DNA of 64,000 bases from Deroplatys truncata (Eukaryota; Arthropoda; Insecta; Mantodea; Mantidae), in contig CM060975.1 of NCBI GenBank assembly GCA_030765065.1, positions 199,114,507-199,178,506 of the forward strand, in the 5' to 3' direction. Below, piece by piece: positions 43,857 to 55,784 of the stretch. Under the pieces are notes generated by a model, which saw only the letters and a list, made by a program, of their open reading frames with translations, was not told the DNA's origin and ran no database searches. A program made the translations under genes and the position numbers. Position 1 is the first letter of the stretch; every line of letters starts with the position of its first letter.

Positions 43857-45755
43857 AAATGTGGTATATACCAGGTATAAAATGTGACCCATAATGGAAC
43901 AGAGCTGTTTGCGTTGGTACTGACAAAATCTAGCCCCACCCCCTACCAGCGTGACCACCTCTGGTTTTCCGAGCATAGTTCTAGCCCTTGGATTGATAGA
44001 ATACTTTATCTCCTCCAAAGTATGGCCGAACTGCTGAAGAGTAACATTTCAAATTAAACCTTATGTTTTCATGTTACACTACCATTTTCTTAAAGTTGAT
44101 TTTCTTTGTATTGCCGTTTAGTAACTGACGAAAACTCTCATATATGTAAATGTGTAGCTATCGTTCAGTTTAACCACACATGCAAATAAATCTTCACCCT
44201 TTCCTCTAGAAGGACTGTAACTGGTTTAATCTTTCCTTGTGCACCAATCGTAGCGAAACTCTTTCATAGAGGTGGTATCTGAACCACCCCTTCATTCCAC
44301 ATAGATTATAAACATCGTTTATTGATTCATTTGTATTACCCTGTATTGTTTTTCAGGCCAGTCACATGGAGAACTGATACCGCGGGGTTACCTGAAGAAT
44401 GCAAACCTTACGGAGGGATAAAACACTATGACACTCTAGGGAATGGGCCACCTTTTATGCACGACAGCGTACGTGGTAGGAAACGTAAAAACTGAATAGG
44501 ATCAACAATTAAAGGCAGCTTTGCATGTAAGTCTGCCTAGCATGTTTGTCCCTTGGCTGCATGTAAGGCATGCCGTGTTTCCCTTCAGATAGCAGAGGGG
44601 GCTGGTTGCCACTCGAGGACCGGCGAAAGGAAAATATTTTGCCAGAGGGAAGCTAGCAATCTAAATTTGCAGCGGGCTGGTTGAGTGGCAAGGCGAGAGA
44701 GGAACCTCAACCTGGTTAGTCGTCAAGTGTTTGTACAAAACGGATTGCCCTGGTAAAGCTGCTGAACCAGGATTGCTTCCTGCATGCTATGGCTGTCCAA
44801 CTTATTCATTTCTCTCTTATTAGTTACAGTCTTCTTCTCCAAACGTATAACTTGATACATCAGCGAATGAAAAGGTTTTCTCTTAGGTATGCCTTTTACC
44901 GAATGGACGGTATGTAATTGCAAAATCTTTGACATTTTCTAATAAAATATGGTGCTTGCAAAACGTTATTCTACTCGTGCTGTTTTTTGCTACTAGTTCC
45001 ATCAATAAATGGGTACACATTTCAGGACCTAATGTACTGTGACTTGTAGTTAAAAGCACCTGTGAGGTGAAGTCACCTGCATGTCTGAAAAGAGAACAGG
45101 TGTGTTGGATTATCAATCTTGTGGACCTTATAATTACGAACACGTATATGGGTTTAAGAGCTCTGTTTACAAGCCTTCTTCTTCTTCTTCTTCGATCAAA
45201 GAGTGAGTCATCATTTCCCCAAATCTAGTCTATTCTCTTAGAGGTAGGGGAAAAAACTTATTTCGGCACCGAGGATGCAGCCGTTCTTAAAATAACTATA
45301 AGTCTAATTATGCAGTTTTAAAATAAACAGTTGCCCAAATTTGCAATAACGCGATCTTTTGAGTGTTGTTAGAACCGAATCCAAAACTAACGCTCTGATG
45401 GTAGAGGTATGTTATGTTACGGTACAACAGTTCAAGTACGTATATTGGGAGACCTTGGAGTCGTTCCTACTTCCAAGTTCCAAAAGTGGGCAACACCCAC
45501 TAAGAATCTTCAATCCGATTTATTAGTTGAACTGTTCCCACTAGGAATCTTCAATCCGATTTATTAATTGAACTGTTGCAATACACGTGATACCAGAGAT
45601 CCCCTTTGCAAAATATAGTTATTGAGGGAAATAGTTACTACAATGGCGACAGTGGCGGTGGGTGAAGGTGGAGGACTTGAATTGTTTTAACATGAGTTAA
45701 GTGAGCAGTAGTTATAATAAATATTATATATACATGCAATTATAAAATAAGAAGT
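43857..45755. other. Unclassified stretch
   Basis: About 1.9 kb. A GC-richer patch at 44560-44720 is not identified. Minus frames at 44723-44935 and 44883-45143 have no visible domain. Contains a 41-bp duplication at 45496-45577. Confidence 0.35.
45496..45577. repeat. Tandem duplication, 41 bp twice
   Basis: cccactaagaatcttcaatc plus cgatttattagttgaactgtt-type sequence at 45496-45536 repeats at 45537-45577 with only a few differences. Confidence 0.92.
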
Positions 45756-45870
45756 TCTAAAGATCCACTATACACAGTGGGAATATGCAGAATACCGTGT
45801 TCATGCGGTAAAGTATATGTTAAAACCACACAACGAAGCATAAAAACTCCCATTAACGAAGAGAGAAGCG
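45756..45870 (+). pseudogene. Penelope-like element GIY-YIG endonuclease remnant
   Basis: The plus frame reads SKDPLYTVGICRIPC followed by SCGKVYVKTTQRSIKTPINE. This matches the conserved start of the GIY-YIG domain of Penelope-like retroelements (pattern DPL.T.GIYRIPC.CGKVYIG.T.RSI.TRI.EH). The Tyr of GIY is Cys and the YIG is YVK, so the active-site motifs are damaged. The frame continues open to 46019 without resembling the rest of the domain. The reverse-transcriptase part is not visible upstream. Confidence 0.78.
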
Positions 45871-46601
45871 CTCCCAGCGGCAGTGACCGCAATCAACAAC
45901 ATAGTAGATATATTAGCACCTATACCAGACGCAGTCAGCACAGCCACAACAGCCATAGGCCCATATCTCCGGCAACTCCAGAAGATGGTGGATTACATCA
46001 ACGATACCAGGCCTTCTAAAAGTACAAGGACACCTCAACCGCTCTACATGAACACACCGACACACTTCTGGTCAGAATCAAGCAACTGGAGGACCAACTG
46101 ATTGCAGCAAGATCGGTTACTCCCAAAAATCATAACTATCCGAAACGCTCAGCCCGCCTATAATTTACAGGCCATGCCTCCCTGCAGGCCATAGATCCAA
46201 TTCAACGATGAGGAACTAGCCCTCACTATCCAAAGATCACCAAACGCCGCCACGTCAACCGAAGAAGTATCACCTGCATCATGGAAGTATTTGTGAGGGC
46301 CTCCGGCCATGTCATTTGACCTCCACCCTCACCCAGTTCGACTTTGCTATTCAATATAAGATTATGCCCTCAATCTTCAGGTGCTTTGTGCGGTACCGAA
46401 TACAACTTCCACCTCATACAAATAAATAGTGTCACAACAGCATAGTGCCCCAATCCAGCATCCCACTTCCTACCCAACACCTATTGTTATTTCTATGTTA
46501 TTTCTCCTTTATCCCTCTTCCGTTTTCCAATCAAAAAAAAAAGGATCAACACAGTCGCTGTCGAAAATTCCGCCAGAACACTTCGACCACTGCCACTGCC
46601 A
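45871..46601. other. Unclassified stretch between Penelope-like remnant and hammerhead-like motif
   Basis: GC-richer than its surroundings, with several short frames (for example 45883-46101, MTAINNIVDILAPIPDAVST). It could be untranslated or decayed sequence of the same retroelement; no match is recognised. Confidence 0.4.
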
Positions 46602-46640
46602 CTGAAGATGTCTGCCGTAGTCGCAGACGAAACGTCTGGG
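46602..46640 (+). ncRNA. Hammerhead-ribozyme-like motif
   Basis: Layout ctgaagatg, then a perfect hairpin tctgc-cgtagtc-gcaga, then cgaaacg. This resembles the CUGAUGA / stem II / GAAAC core of hammerhead ribozymes, which are known in Penelope-like elements, but the first box (CTGAAGATG) is not canonical, so activity is doubtful. It lies about 0.75 kb downstream of the GIY-YIG remnant. The same arrangement recurs at 60921-60950. Confidence 0.5.
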
Positions 46641-47086
46641 AAGAAGGAGCCCAGTAGACCATGGCCCACAAGCCCGGATAATACTTTATTTAATATTGAC
46701 AAAGGTCGTGAAAGCCTACGAATGTTTATATACGAATACATGTAATGTTGTTAACAGTATATCAAACAGCAAAAAACAGAGTTTACGAATTCGGACGTGA
46801 ATGAACGAAGAATCACGACTTGATGCAAAACTACTCGATATCAGTCCAGTAACAGTGGACCACTGTTTTGGTTATGCGAAAACAATCGTGGACATACTTG
46901 ACTGTTGTTTTGTAACTAGTATCACTTTGGATCTGGTGAGGTCGGAACTATTATTGAAAAATCACAACGTTTGCCACCTTTATTTTTTCTCTTCTCGAGT
47001 TCTTAGCCTACTCTGGAATCAGAGAGTTCAAAGAGACCCATGAGTAACTTAACTGTAGAGCCATTTTCAAATAGCATAGGACATCT
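46641..47086. other. Unclassified stretch
   Basis: Contains an 80-codon plus frame (46801-47043) without recognisable domain, just before the transposase tail. Confidence 0.35.
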
Positions 47087-47182
47087 GAAGAAATCCTGAC
47101 AGGCGTGATATCAAGGATGCCCAGAGTGTGCAAAGCAGTGATCAGAGCACGAGGAGGTTACTTTGAAGGAAGTAACACCTAG
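47087..47182 (+). pseudogene. DDE transposase C-terminal remnant
   Basis: The plus frame reads EEILTGVISRMPRVCKAVIR then ARGGYFEGSNT and a stop. The RVCKAVIRARGGYFE pattern is typical of the C-terminus of mariner/Tc-type transposases. No catalytic part is visible upstream in frame. The AT-rich sequence downstream (tgtttaaaaacttttgagtag near 47273) could be the element end. Confidence 0.65.
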
Positions 47183-48461
47183 AACGTATGATTAGTTCTG
47201 TTATATATTACTAAAATTATATGCACAAAATATTTTTCTGCTATTCTTTCAATAAGTCATGAATATAAGGAGTGTTTAAAAACTTTTGAGTAGTAATGTA
47301 TTTTTAATTGAAACCAAAATAAAGTTTATTACTTGTACAAAACTTGTTTTATAATCTTTACAGAATGTATTATTTGCCAGTTACGTACACATTTGTGCAC
47401 ATGAATTCAAACTACCAATTTTCATATATAGTGTTGTTTCTAGCTACATTTAATAAAGTATTATGGTAAACAATACTATCACAGTATTTTCCTGCCTGAT
47501 TTATTGTAACCAAAAGATGTCATTAATTAATATTATATTAAGTCCACTGAACTACTAGATCCTACCAGAGATAAAAGCAGAGATCAAATCACCAGTGAAA
47601 TTCGTATCAAATCATTTTCCGTAAAGGTTAAGGTCTGAGGATCCTGATAGCTATTGGAGAAGAGCGTACTGCTGATAAACAGTATTCTCAACTTTATTAG
47701 TTTTTGTTAACATGGTGGCAATTGTCATTCGTCGAGTCGCCTATCACTTCGAGGAAAGCTAGGACAAATTAACTGAAACAGCAAAAATAAGGAACATTTG
47801 CATTACAGAAACAAAGATGGAAAACTCCGTACTGTGCCTTAAAAAGCCGTACCTCTGACGTTCATGCTCTCTTCTATCTCAGCCTCCATGTTTCACATCC
47901 TTAGAAAAGGGAAGTATTATAAAACCTTATCTGGACCACATATATCTGCATTTGATAGATTAGTACCTTCAGAATCTACATGATATTGCACAGAGACCCG
48001 AACCAGCTACCAGGATGCGGCAAGCGTTAGGGCGTCTCTCTGCGAGACCGAGACAGAGCTACTGAAAGAGTGAGAGCGGGTGACCTGCTCGGAGGTAGCT
48101 TATATTGCTTCTTTGTGCTGAATGAAAACACCTCAGCGTTCTATTATAACAGTTTCTGTTCTGCCCGATTTCAACACTTTCTGAAATGCTGCCCACTTCA
48201 TGGTAGCTGGTTTGGGTTTCTGTGCAGGACTGTTGCAATACTCAATGAATACAGATCTCTGCTTGCCGCGGAAGAAGTTTCCGTTATTACATGAGAGCTT
48301 TTACCAAAGAATTCACTTGGGACTCCCATCCGCGGCCGTTGTTAGCAGTGTGACTTGATCATACAAAAATGTTCTGTTATATTTATGATCTTTACGTGTA
48401 CAATCAGTGGTCAAAATTTCAGTTTCTTTCGTAAGAAAGTTGAGTTGCGTTGCATTATAGA
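47183..48461. other. Unclassified stretch
   Basis: About 1.3 kb without supported features. A 74-codon frame at 48070-48294 has no motif. Confidence 0.35.

Positions 48462-48510
<49 letters not shown>
48462..48510. repeat. (ATT)n microsatellite, left member of an inverted pair
   Basis: About 16 ATT units. 150 bp further on an AAT run of similar length occurs, so the two are complementary inverted repeats. Confidence 0.95.
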
Positions 48511-48512
<2 letters not shown>

Positions 48513-48660
48513 GCAGTTGCTTCAGGAGACACAGAAAGGAGCTATTTAGGTCTTTCCAATAAGCTTTCGAACCTATCATCTTTCAGGCGTTCTTCAGAGT
48601 ATGCAGGCCTTTCAATTGCACTGTCGATGGCATCGGTAATACCCAGCTCGTCCGTGAAGC

Positions 48661-48705
<45 letters not shown>
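48661..48705. repeat. (AAT)n microsatellite, right member of an inverted pair
   Basis: Fifteen AAT units. Pairs with the ATT run at 48462-48510 across a non-repetitive 150-bp spacer. Confidence 0.95.
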
Positions 48706-49512
48706 CGTCATATTTTACATTCGTGTCAAAACGAAAAATTCATCCCGTAATCAAAATTTCTAATAATGCTTTAGTAGACTTACCAACACCTTTAAATATT
48801 TCATCATGATGAAATGTTGGTCCCCTTTTAGATTTATGTCTAATTATTCAAATCATAACAGGTTAGTTTTTAACTATACATTATTCAGCTCATATTGATT
48901 TAGCCTTTTCTAGAGTAATAGTTACAGCTATCTAAGGAAGAACGAATAGTTTTTTTCACAATAGTGTTTTTGGATCATTTTCCCGTTCATTTGTCGTGGC
49001 AGAATTTCCTGCATTCAGTGCTGGCAACCTATCTGCGTGTTGAGACGGATTATATGGATATGTAAATGCAGTCTACATGGATGTGTTAAATAATAACTAA
49101 TGTATTTGTTCAATAATGTGATAGATTTATTAATGTAATTAGTGTTAATTTATTATTATGTTAATAGTAACCTTTTATGTAGTGACTAGCTATTGTGTCT
49201 ACACGGTATAAAAAAAGTTTATTTAAAATATAAATGTGCCTTATTTTGAATTCAGTGAACATGGCCATTATTAATATACAGTGCGTTCGTTTTATGTCAA
49301 GGCCACAGCTGACTTATATGAGTATCGGCCGAGATGGCAGTGACCTCGGTATTACGCCTCAGCGCAGAAGCGGCCTAGGACGTGTCAAGGATACGTTTAT
49401 CAGCTGTGAGCTGTCTCTGACGTTGCCTTATCTTCGTGTTGTAAAGTGTTTCGACAATAGTGTGTTGTGTGTGATTTCCTTAGGAATGTTATTCTCTTGT
49501 TACTCCATGGAA
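48706..49512. other. Unclassified AT-rich stretch
   Basis: No gene seen. 49310-49390 is GC-richer and leads into the transposase remnant; it may be part of that element's 5' region. Confidence 0.35.
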
Positions 49513-49810
49513 ATGCCCGCCAACAATTTCACGCTTGAACAGCGTATTTTTATGTACGATACTACGTGAAAACTGAATCATGTAGACAGATGTGTAGACA
49601 ATTTCAGCAGCAATTTCGTGGTCATCCAGTTCCGGGTAGAGACACCGTGAGATGTTTGGTCAATAAATTTAAAACAAACGGGATCGCTAAATGCTAAAAA
49701 ATAAAGTTTATAGGAACAATCTCCACACCATAGACGAACTTAAGCACAATATAAAAGCAGAAATTATAAACATTACGCAAGAAGAACATATGCGTCAATG
49801 GTAATTTCAT
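49513..49810 (+). pseudogene. DUF4817-type transposase, internally deleted pseudogene
   Basis: Starts MPANNFTLEQRIFMYDT. After a one-base loss near 49563 it continues in another frame as YVKTESCRQMCRQFQQQF, RGHPVPGRDTV and LVNKFKTNGIAK, the N-terminal helix-turn-helix region often annotated DUF4817 in insect elements. From 49703 the C-terminal part follows: KVYRNNLHTIDELKHNIKAE then INITQEEHMRQW and a stop. The whole catalytic core between is missing. The result is a deletion derivative with no possible activity. Confidence 0.85.
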
Positions 49811-50282
49811 CCGACGATGTCTTCGATCAGATGGACACCACTTTCAACAAAACCCATAACAAGGTTAGTATCATGACATAAACTAACACTAAGTAACACG
49901 GGAGTTAGGGAACGGAAAACACCGCAGCGTAGTAGACTGTGTGCGGTGCACGCATTCGCGCGATAAGCAATAAGCAAAAGAATCGCGTATGTTTTGTTCA
50001 ATCATATCCCTAGAGAATAAACATTAAAAAAGGGGAACAATGGGAATGATGGCAACATAACAAACTACATATAGGTACCAGAAAAGTTTCACCACTAGTT
50101 ACTATTCTTCCTAGGAAGTTACTACACGTAGAAGACGCGGTAATACACGTCAAGAAGAATTCGCGACCTATAAAAAGGAGAAATCGAGTCGAAAAATAGT
50201 AGGATAACACAATAGTATACTAATTAATATTTTAAATATTGATACATGTATACTGCATTACAACGAAGTGCTTAAATAAAAA
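49811..50282. other. Unclassified stretch
   Basis: No supported feature. Sequence immediately after the transposase tail may include the element's 3' end, but no terminal repeat was identified. Confidence 0.35.
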
Positions 50283-51124
50283 TCTGATGTTTTACACTCA
50301 CATGACTTTCTCTACTCTATTACAAACTATTTTTACAAACCCTTATTCTCCATATACTTCATGTTAATCGAGATATCGAGATGTTAATCTTATTTCTAAT
50401 TTTCTTGTAGATGCAAGGGGAATTGGTAGGCTTTAAGCGATAGTCAAATATTTTAAGAGCCGGTTGCTATGTGGAGTATTCCATTCTCTTTGCATTACCA
50501 GGACAAAAAAAATGAATGACGTATTTGAGAAAAAGTATAAGTATTAGGAAATTTAAGGTAATAACAAGCAATATCTCGAAAATGGTTCACCCAACAACAA
50601 AAATGTATATGACATAATTGTGTACTTTAACGCGATCTACATTTTTTTTGTAGTAAAATTTTGTCTATCTCTTATGGTTTACCATTATGCAAAAGTCGTT
50701 CACAATGAAGAATACTTTTGGAGACATTCCCAGAAAATTCGAGATATACATTTCATTTGTCATGAAAATAATTTAAACATATGATATTTTAATCAAAGTC
50801 GTTAGAGCCATTTTTCAGAAAATTAAAATTTTCGAAAAATGTTTCATGTAAAGGGTAATCTGGGGTGGGAGGGATTTTCTTGAAAACCTTCGTGTCGCAT
50901 CTCTGAAAGATACCGAACCTAAATACCAAGTTTGGTGTTTATCCGACTGTTCGTTTCTGAGTTATGCTGTTCACAGATACACACACACGGACATGTTTCC
51001 AAAAATGCTTTTTTTGGATTCAGGGAGGCCTCAAAACATGTATTTCCGGTGAAATCTCGGTATCGAATTTTTGGGTGGAGTACAATACTGCCCCTACTTA
51101 CTATACGTAGTAGAGAAAGCAAAA
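50283..51124 (+). mobile_element. ACTTTC-family repeat, type A, copy 19
   Basis: Complete 842-bp copy, tctgatgttttacactcacatg to gtagtagagaaagcaaaaa. The internal tract is very short (acagatacacacacacgg), showing that the length of the CA run varies strongly between otherwise similar copies. Confidence 0.93.
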
Positions 51125-52302
51125 ATGAATCAATTCTAAATACTCCGTGGAAAGTTATTGTTCTCGTACTACCACAACCTGTAGATAAGAAGAGAGTCTT
51201 ACTATATGCATCACATTAATTTTATTAACCATCATTTAAAAACCGCCACAGTGTTTTGCCTATTTTACTGCAGATATGTGCATGAAATATAGTAAATTCT
51301 ATAACTTTTGATATATTTATTATTTTAGGCGGGGAATGTAATTATATTTTATGGTTGATTTTTACGATTTAAATCTTAACTGGGTCTTCACTTCATTTCT
51401 ATTTGTTAATATTTATTTAATGCATGCAGCACTAAGTAAGAAATATAAGTGGTTGATCTTTTTAAAGTCAACAACCAGGAGTAGATTAACGATCGCCACT
51501 TTTCCATCAAGGTTAATGTTGGTGACCTATCTATTGGAACCACCATGTTCAACCGCTAGTAGTAATTAATTTTATTTTCGTATAGGTATTATTCACTGCC
51601 AAAACATACTATGCAATTCGCTTACTTATGTGAATTGGAGAACCTCGGAAGCAGAAATACCCGACTTCGTCTCCTATTTTCAACCTTTCCTCGTTCTCCA
51701 GTGATGCAGTAACGACACTTGTATCGTAATATACTTTTACAACCCTTTAAAAATAAAGAAAAAGAACGAAAGAAAACACACACTCCCTCACGTCCACACG
51801 AGTGCTTGCGTCCAACACATTTCATGTCCAAAAGACGTCCCAAAATAAATTCAACGGACTTATATTTTCGAACTTATGACAGGTCACGTGATTTGACCTC
51901 CAGCAGTGCAGTGTTCACGTGACTGTACTCGTTTCGAAATTGAGTTTCCCGAGGAGGAAGACACAGAAATGATTGGGAAAAAATCTCACCTCTACGTGTC
52001 AGAACTCGGCCCAATTTCGCTGACAGAGCGCACTGCTTTCTTTTGCTGTCAGATTTCTGCACACGGCGCCCTGGGGAGAAAAATGTTGCAGTGGGTTGCA
52101 GAATTAGGCAGTGCTCCCTACTTCAACATACACGCTGCTTGTATTGCGTACTGCGCCGTAGCTTTAGATAAGTTACGTCAAAAATCGAAAATAAAACTCT
52201 ATCTTCCTTTCTTTAGTTCCTCAACAGCTTTTATTTGGACTCAAGAACTCGCTATTGACATTCCACTGGAAACATAAACTTTGAGGTTCACTCAATTAAA
52301 AA
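51125..52302. other. Unclassified interval with a 123-codon open frame
   Basis: Lies between two type A repeats. The plus frame at 51906-52277 encodes a peptide with no domain I recognise; a 62-codon frame overlaps on the other strand. Two CACGTG boxes (51885-51890 and 51916-51921) lie at and upstream of its start. With no splice, polyadenylation or homology evidence, this is only a candidate exon. Confidence 0.3.
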
Positions 52303-53314
52303 TCTGACGTGTTACACTCACATGACTTTCCCTACTCTTGTACAAACTATTTTTACAAACGTTTATTCTTCATCTATTTCATATTAATCCAAATAAACAT
52401 TTGCAGAAACGATCTTTTGACATGCAAAGAGAATTACATTTTACGCATAGCGACCAGTTCTAAAAATATTTGACTATCGCTTAAGTCCTACTATGTTCCC
52501 CTTGTTTTGTAATTGCAAGAGCAATATAGAAATACAGTACCCTTTAAGCATCGACATATCTCTTAATAGCTGGTTGCTAGGTGCAGCACTATTCTCTTTG
52601 CCACAGATTAATACTCTTTGCATATCCAAGACAAAAAAATGAATAACGAATTCCCATTTGAGAAAAAGTACAAGTATTGGAAACTTTAAGGGAATAACAA
52701 GCAGTATCTCGAAAATTGTTCACTCAACAAAAAAGTATATGACATAAATTGTGTATTTTAACGCGATCTACATTTTTTGTGTAGTAAAATTTTGTCTATC
52801 TCTTATGGTTTACCAGTTATGCAAAAGTCGTTCACAATGCAGAATACTTTTGGAGACATTCCCAGAAAATTCAAGATATACATTTTGTTTGTCATGAAAA
52901 TATCTTAAATATATGATATTTTAATCAAAATCGTTTGAGCCATTTTTGAGAAAATTAAAATTTTCGAAAAATGTTCCATGTAAAGGGTAGTCTGGGGTGG
53001 GGGGATTTTCTTGAAAACCCTTGTGTCGCATTCTGGAAGATACTGAACCTAAATACCAAGTTTGGTGTTTATCCGACTGTTCGTTTCTGAGTTATGCTGT
53101 TCACAGACACACACACACACACACACACACACTGACATACAGACACACACATAAACACACAGACACACAGACACACACGGACATGTTTCCAAAAATGCTT
53201 TTTTTTGGATTCAGGGGGTCTCAAAACATATATTTCCGGTGAAATCTCGGTATCGAACTTTTGGGTGGAATACAATACTTCCCCTACTTACTATACGTAG
53301 TAGAGAAAGTAAAA
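52303..53314 (+). mobile_element. ACTTTC-family repeat, type A, copy 20
   Basis: About 1.01 kb, the longest copy. It starts tctgacgtgttacactcacatg and ends gtagtagagaaagtaaaaa. It shares the extra segment 'gcaatatagaaatacagtaccc' with copy 5, and it has a further block with 'catagcgaccagttctaaaa' in the opposite sense to the usual order, suggesting an internal rearrangement. CA-rich tract at 53104-53180. Confidence 0.92.
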
Positions 53315-53315
53315 A

Positions 53316-54127
53316 TTAGATGCGTTACATTCACATGACTTTCTCTGCCCTCTGCCATTTATTAATGAGTATAAAAGCTCTTCTTACGAAAGATTATTTT
53401 CCTATCTGCTTCTTTACAATGGAAATAACCTCTTTGCTATATTACACAATTTGTTATAAATACAAATGTTTGACTGGACACCATATGCTGCCCTTAAGAT
53501 TCCATACTTCTTCTATGCAATCGCGAGAAACAACTGAATGTCGATAGGACTTTAAAAGAATGACACGAATTAAACAATTCGAACCATTATGTCACTAAAG
53601 GTTATTTTAAGTAAATTGTGCGTTTTAAAGATCACATTATTTCTGTAGTGCGTTTCCGTCTATCGCTTAACGTTTACCGTTTATACAAGGTTATGTAAAA
53701 TTCTTTCTGAATGAAGAGAACTTCAAAGGCTATTCACAGAAAATTCAAGATATACATTTTATTTATATCTTTAATATGCTTACTGTATTTTAAAAAAAAT
53801 TGTTAGAGCCATTATTGAGAAAACAAAAAAGTCGACAAATATTCCGTGTAAAGCGTATTTTCGCGTGGGTAGATTTTTTCAAAATCTTAGTGTTGCATCT
53901 TTGGAAGGTACTAAACCTAAATGCCAAATTTAGTATTTATCAGACATTTCGTATCTGAGTTATCTGCTCATGACACACACACACGCGCGCGCACGGACTT
54001 TTTCTAAAAATGTTTCTTTATATTCAGGGGCATCAAAATATTTATTTCCGGTGAAATCTCGGTATCGAATGTTTGGGTGGACTACAATACATTTTCTATC
54101 TACTACTACGTGGTAAGGAAAGTGAAA
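53316..54127 (+). mobile_element. ACTTTC-family repeat, type B, copy 21 (head to tail with copy 20)
   Basis: Begins tagatgcgttacattcacatgactttctctgccctc one or two bases after copy 20 ends, and ends actacgtggtaaggaaagtga. A short CA/CG tract lies at 53972-53995. It is the second head-to-tail pair in the window, here joining type A and type B. Confidence 0.88.
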
Positions 54128-54619
54128 ATAGAAAAAACGTCTGCGCGAGTGCTGCGAGAACATGAAATGATACTAACAGTTCTGAAACTAGTCCCTTAGT
54201 GGTTAAAAGAAAAACAAAGGCTTGTCTGAAATGTAAACACAAAAATAAATGCCAATAAGATGAATCATGTGGTATAATAAAACTTCAATATTTCAATGTG
54301 TGTTGGTTCTATTAAACACATTCAATTCTGCTGTTGCAAAATTGGAATGTTAAGTGAAAGAATAAAATATACCCTTAACATTTAGATCTAGACAGTTCTG
54401 TATCTCTACTGCTATATATTTTGGGGTTTGTTTGTAAATTTATTGATATTAACACAGATTAAAATAAATATAAAAGGAAAATAAGTGCAACATATGAGTT
54501 CCAACACATTGCTACATCACGTATGCAAATTAGCGTTTATTTTAGCAGGTCTACCATGCCTTTACAACAGACCGCAGAAGGATTTGAACTTAGTTGTAAG
54601 GTATAAGGTACGTATCACG
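54128..54619. other. Unclassified AT-rich stretch
   Basis: No gene seen. 54560-54610 has a sequence (gatttgaacttagttgtaag) that might be part of a tRNA-like SINE head. Confidence 0.35.
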
Positions 54620-55139
54620 GAGGGGCGCCCGGCCATTCAACTCTTATTGCTTCCAACGTAACTCCTGGGAGAGAAGGATGAGGGGAGAAACCGGAAGGGC
54701 GACCAGATCCGGATGTCCACGGGCGCAAGCATGGTCCCTAACGCTTCGAGATAATATCCAACTCCACACAGTCCCTGCCCACAAGTCACCATCCTCCAGG
54801 GTCCTCCGGAGCGGAACTCCACGCGGAGGAGAGGTCTAACTGAGTGGTACCGCAGCGACGCCAGGGAAGAAACCTTTACAGAGCCAACGCGCAACCGCAA
54901 CCCGCCGACCACCGATGAGTGGTCCTATAACCCTGAAACAGATGACAAGGAAGATGATGGGTACAGAAAATGAGAGGAAGGAGAGCTGTGGTAGAAGATG
55001 AACCATCCCAGCATTCGCCCGGCGACACGGAGAAATCACGAAAAACGCATGGGACAGAGTAGGCGATCGCTGGGGATCGATCCCGGGACCTCACGATTGC
55101 TGGTCACGAATGTAATCGCCTGAGCAATCCCCCTCGGTT
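54620..55139 (-). mobile_element. Long tRNA-derived SINE, family 2 (cluster copy a)
   Basis: Reverse copy: head end cctgagcaatccccctcggt, reversed B box gggatcgatcccgggacc, then 'cccagcattcgcccggcgac', 'ctataaccctgaaacagatg', 'gcgcaagcatgg' and the tail 'cattcaactcttattgcttc'. First of four copies in the same orientation within 2.2 kb. Confidence 0.9.
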
Positions 55140-55144
55140 TGAAC

Positions 55145-55215
55145 CTAGAAGTCCCGACATTGACATTCTCGGCTGTGGCGTTCAGTACCTTAGCCAATTG
55201 ATATACGAACTCTAG
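55145..55215 (-). mobile_element. tRNA-like SINE head fragment
   Basis: On the minus strand: atatcaattggctaaggtac, then a B-box-like aggttcaaac. Its layout suggests a tRNA-derived head different from family 2, wedged between two family 2 copies. Confidence 0.45.
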
Positions 55216-55229
55216 AAGTTAGTACTCAG

Positions 55230-55780
55230 AAGGAAAGGTTAAGGTACTGTAGAAAGGAGCGGCCTGCAAGTAGGCATCAACGGCCCTTTTCGCTTCTACC
55301 GTGACCCCTGAAAAGGAGGGATGAGGAGAGGGTGGAGGGCGACCAGATCCGGGTGACGACGGGCACAAGCATGGACGGGGTCCCTAAATTTTTCGGATAG
55401 AATGCATCCGACTCCGCCCGGGTCCACCCACAAGCCTCCAGGCCCTAGGGTTCAGCGCACTCGAGGTGGGTCTTAACAAAGCAGTCTCGCAATGAGGGAT
55501 GAAACCTCTACAAAGCGCACATTCACCGCCCAACCGCAACCCGCCGCCGAACTCCGTCGCCTGATCCTATAACCCTGAAACAGATGACAATGAAGGAGGT
55601 AATGGATACAGGAAACGAGGACCAGGAAAGTCAATGTAGAAGGGGAATCATCCCAGCATTTGCCTACCGACCCAGGAAACCACGATAACCCATGGGTCAG
55701 AGTGGGCGGTCACCGGGATCGAACCCGGGACGTCCAGAATGCGAGTCGCACATGTACCGCTGCGCCACCTCGCTCGGTTA
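55230..55780 (-). mobile_element. Long tRNA-derived SINE, family 2 (cluster copy b)
   Basis: Reverse copy with a well-kept head: ctgcgccacctcgctcggt and B box gggatcgaacccgggacgtcc. Body blocks 'gatcctataaccctgaaacag' and 'gggcgaccagatccggg' match copies a, c and the 61.6 kb copy. Confidence 0.92.
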
Positions 55781-55784
55781 GTCA

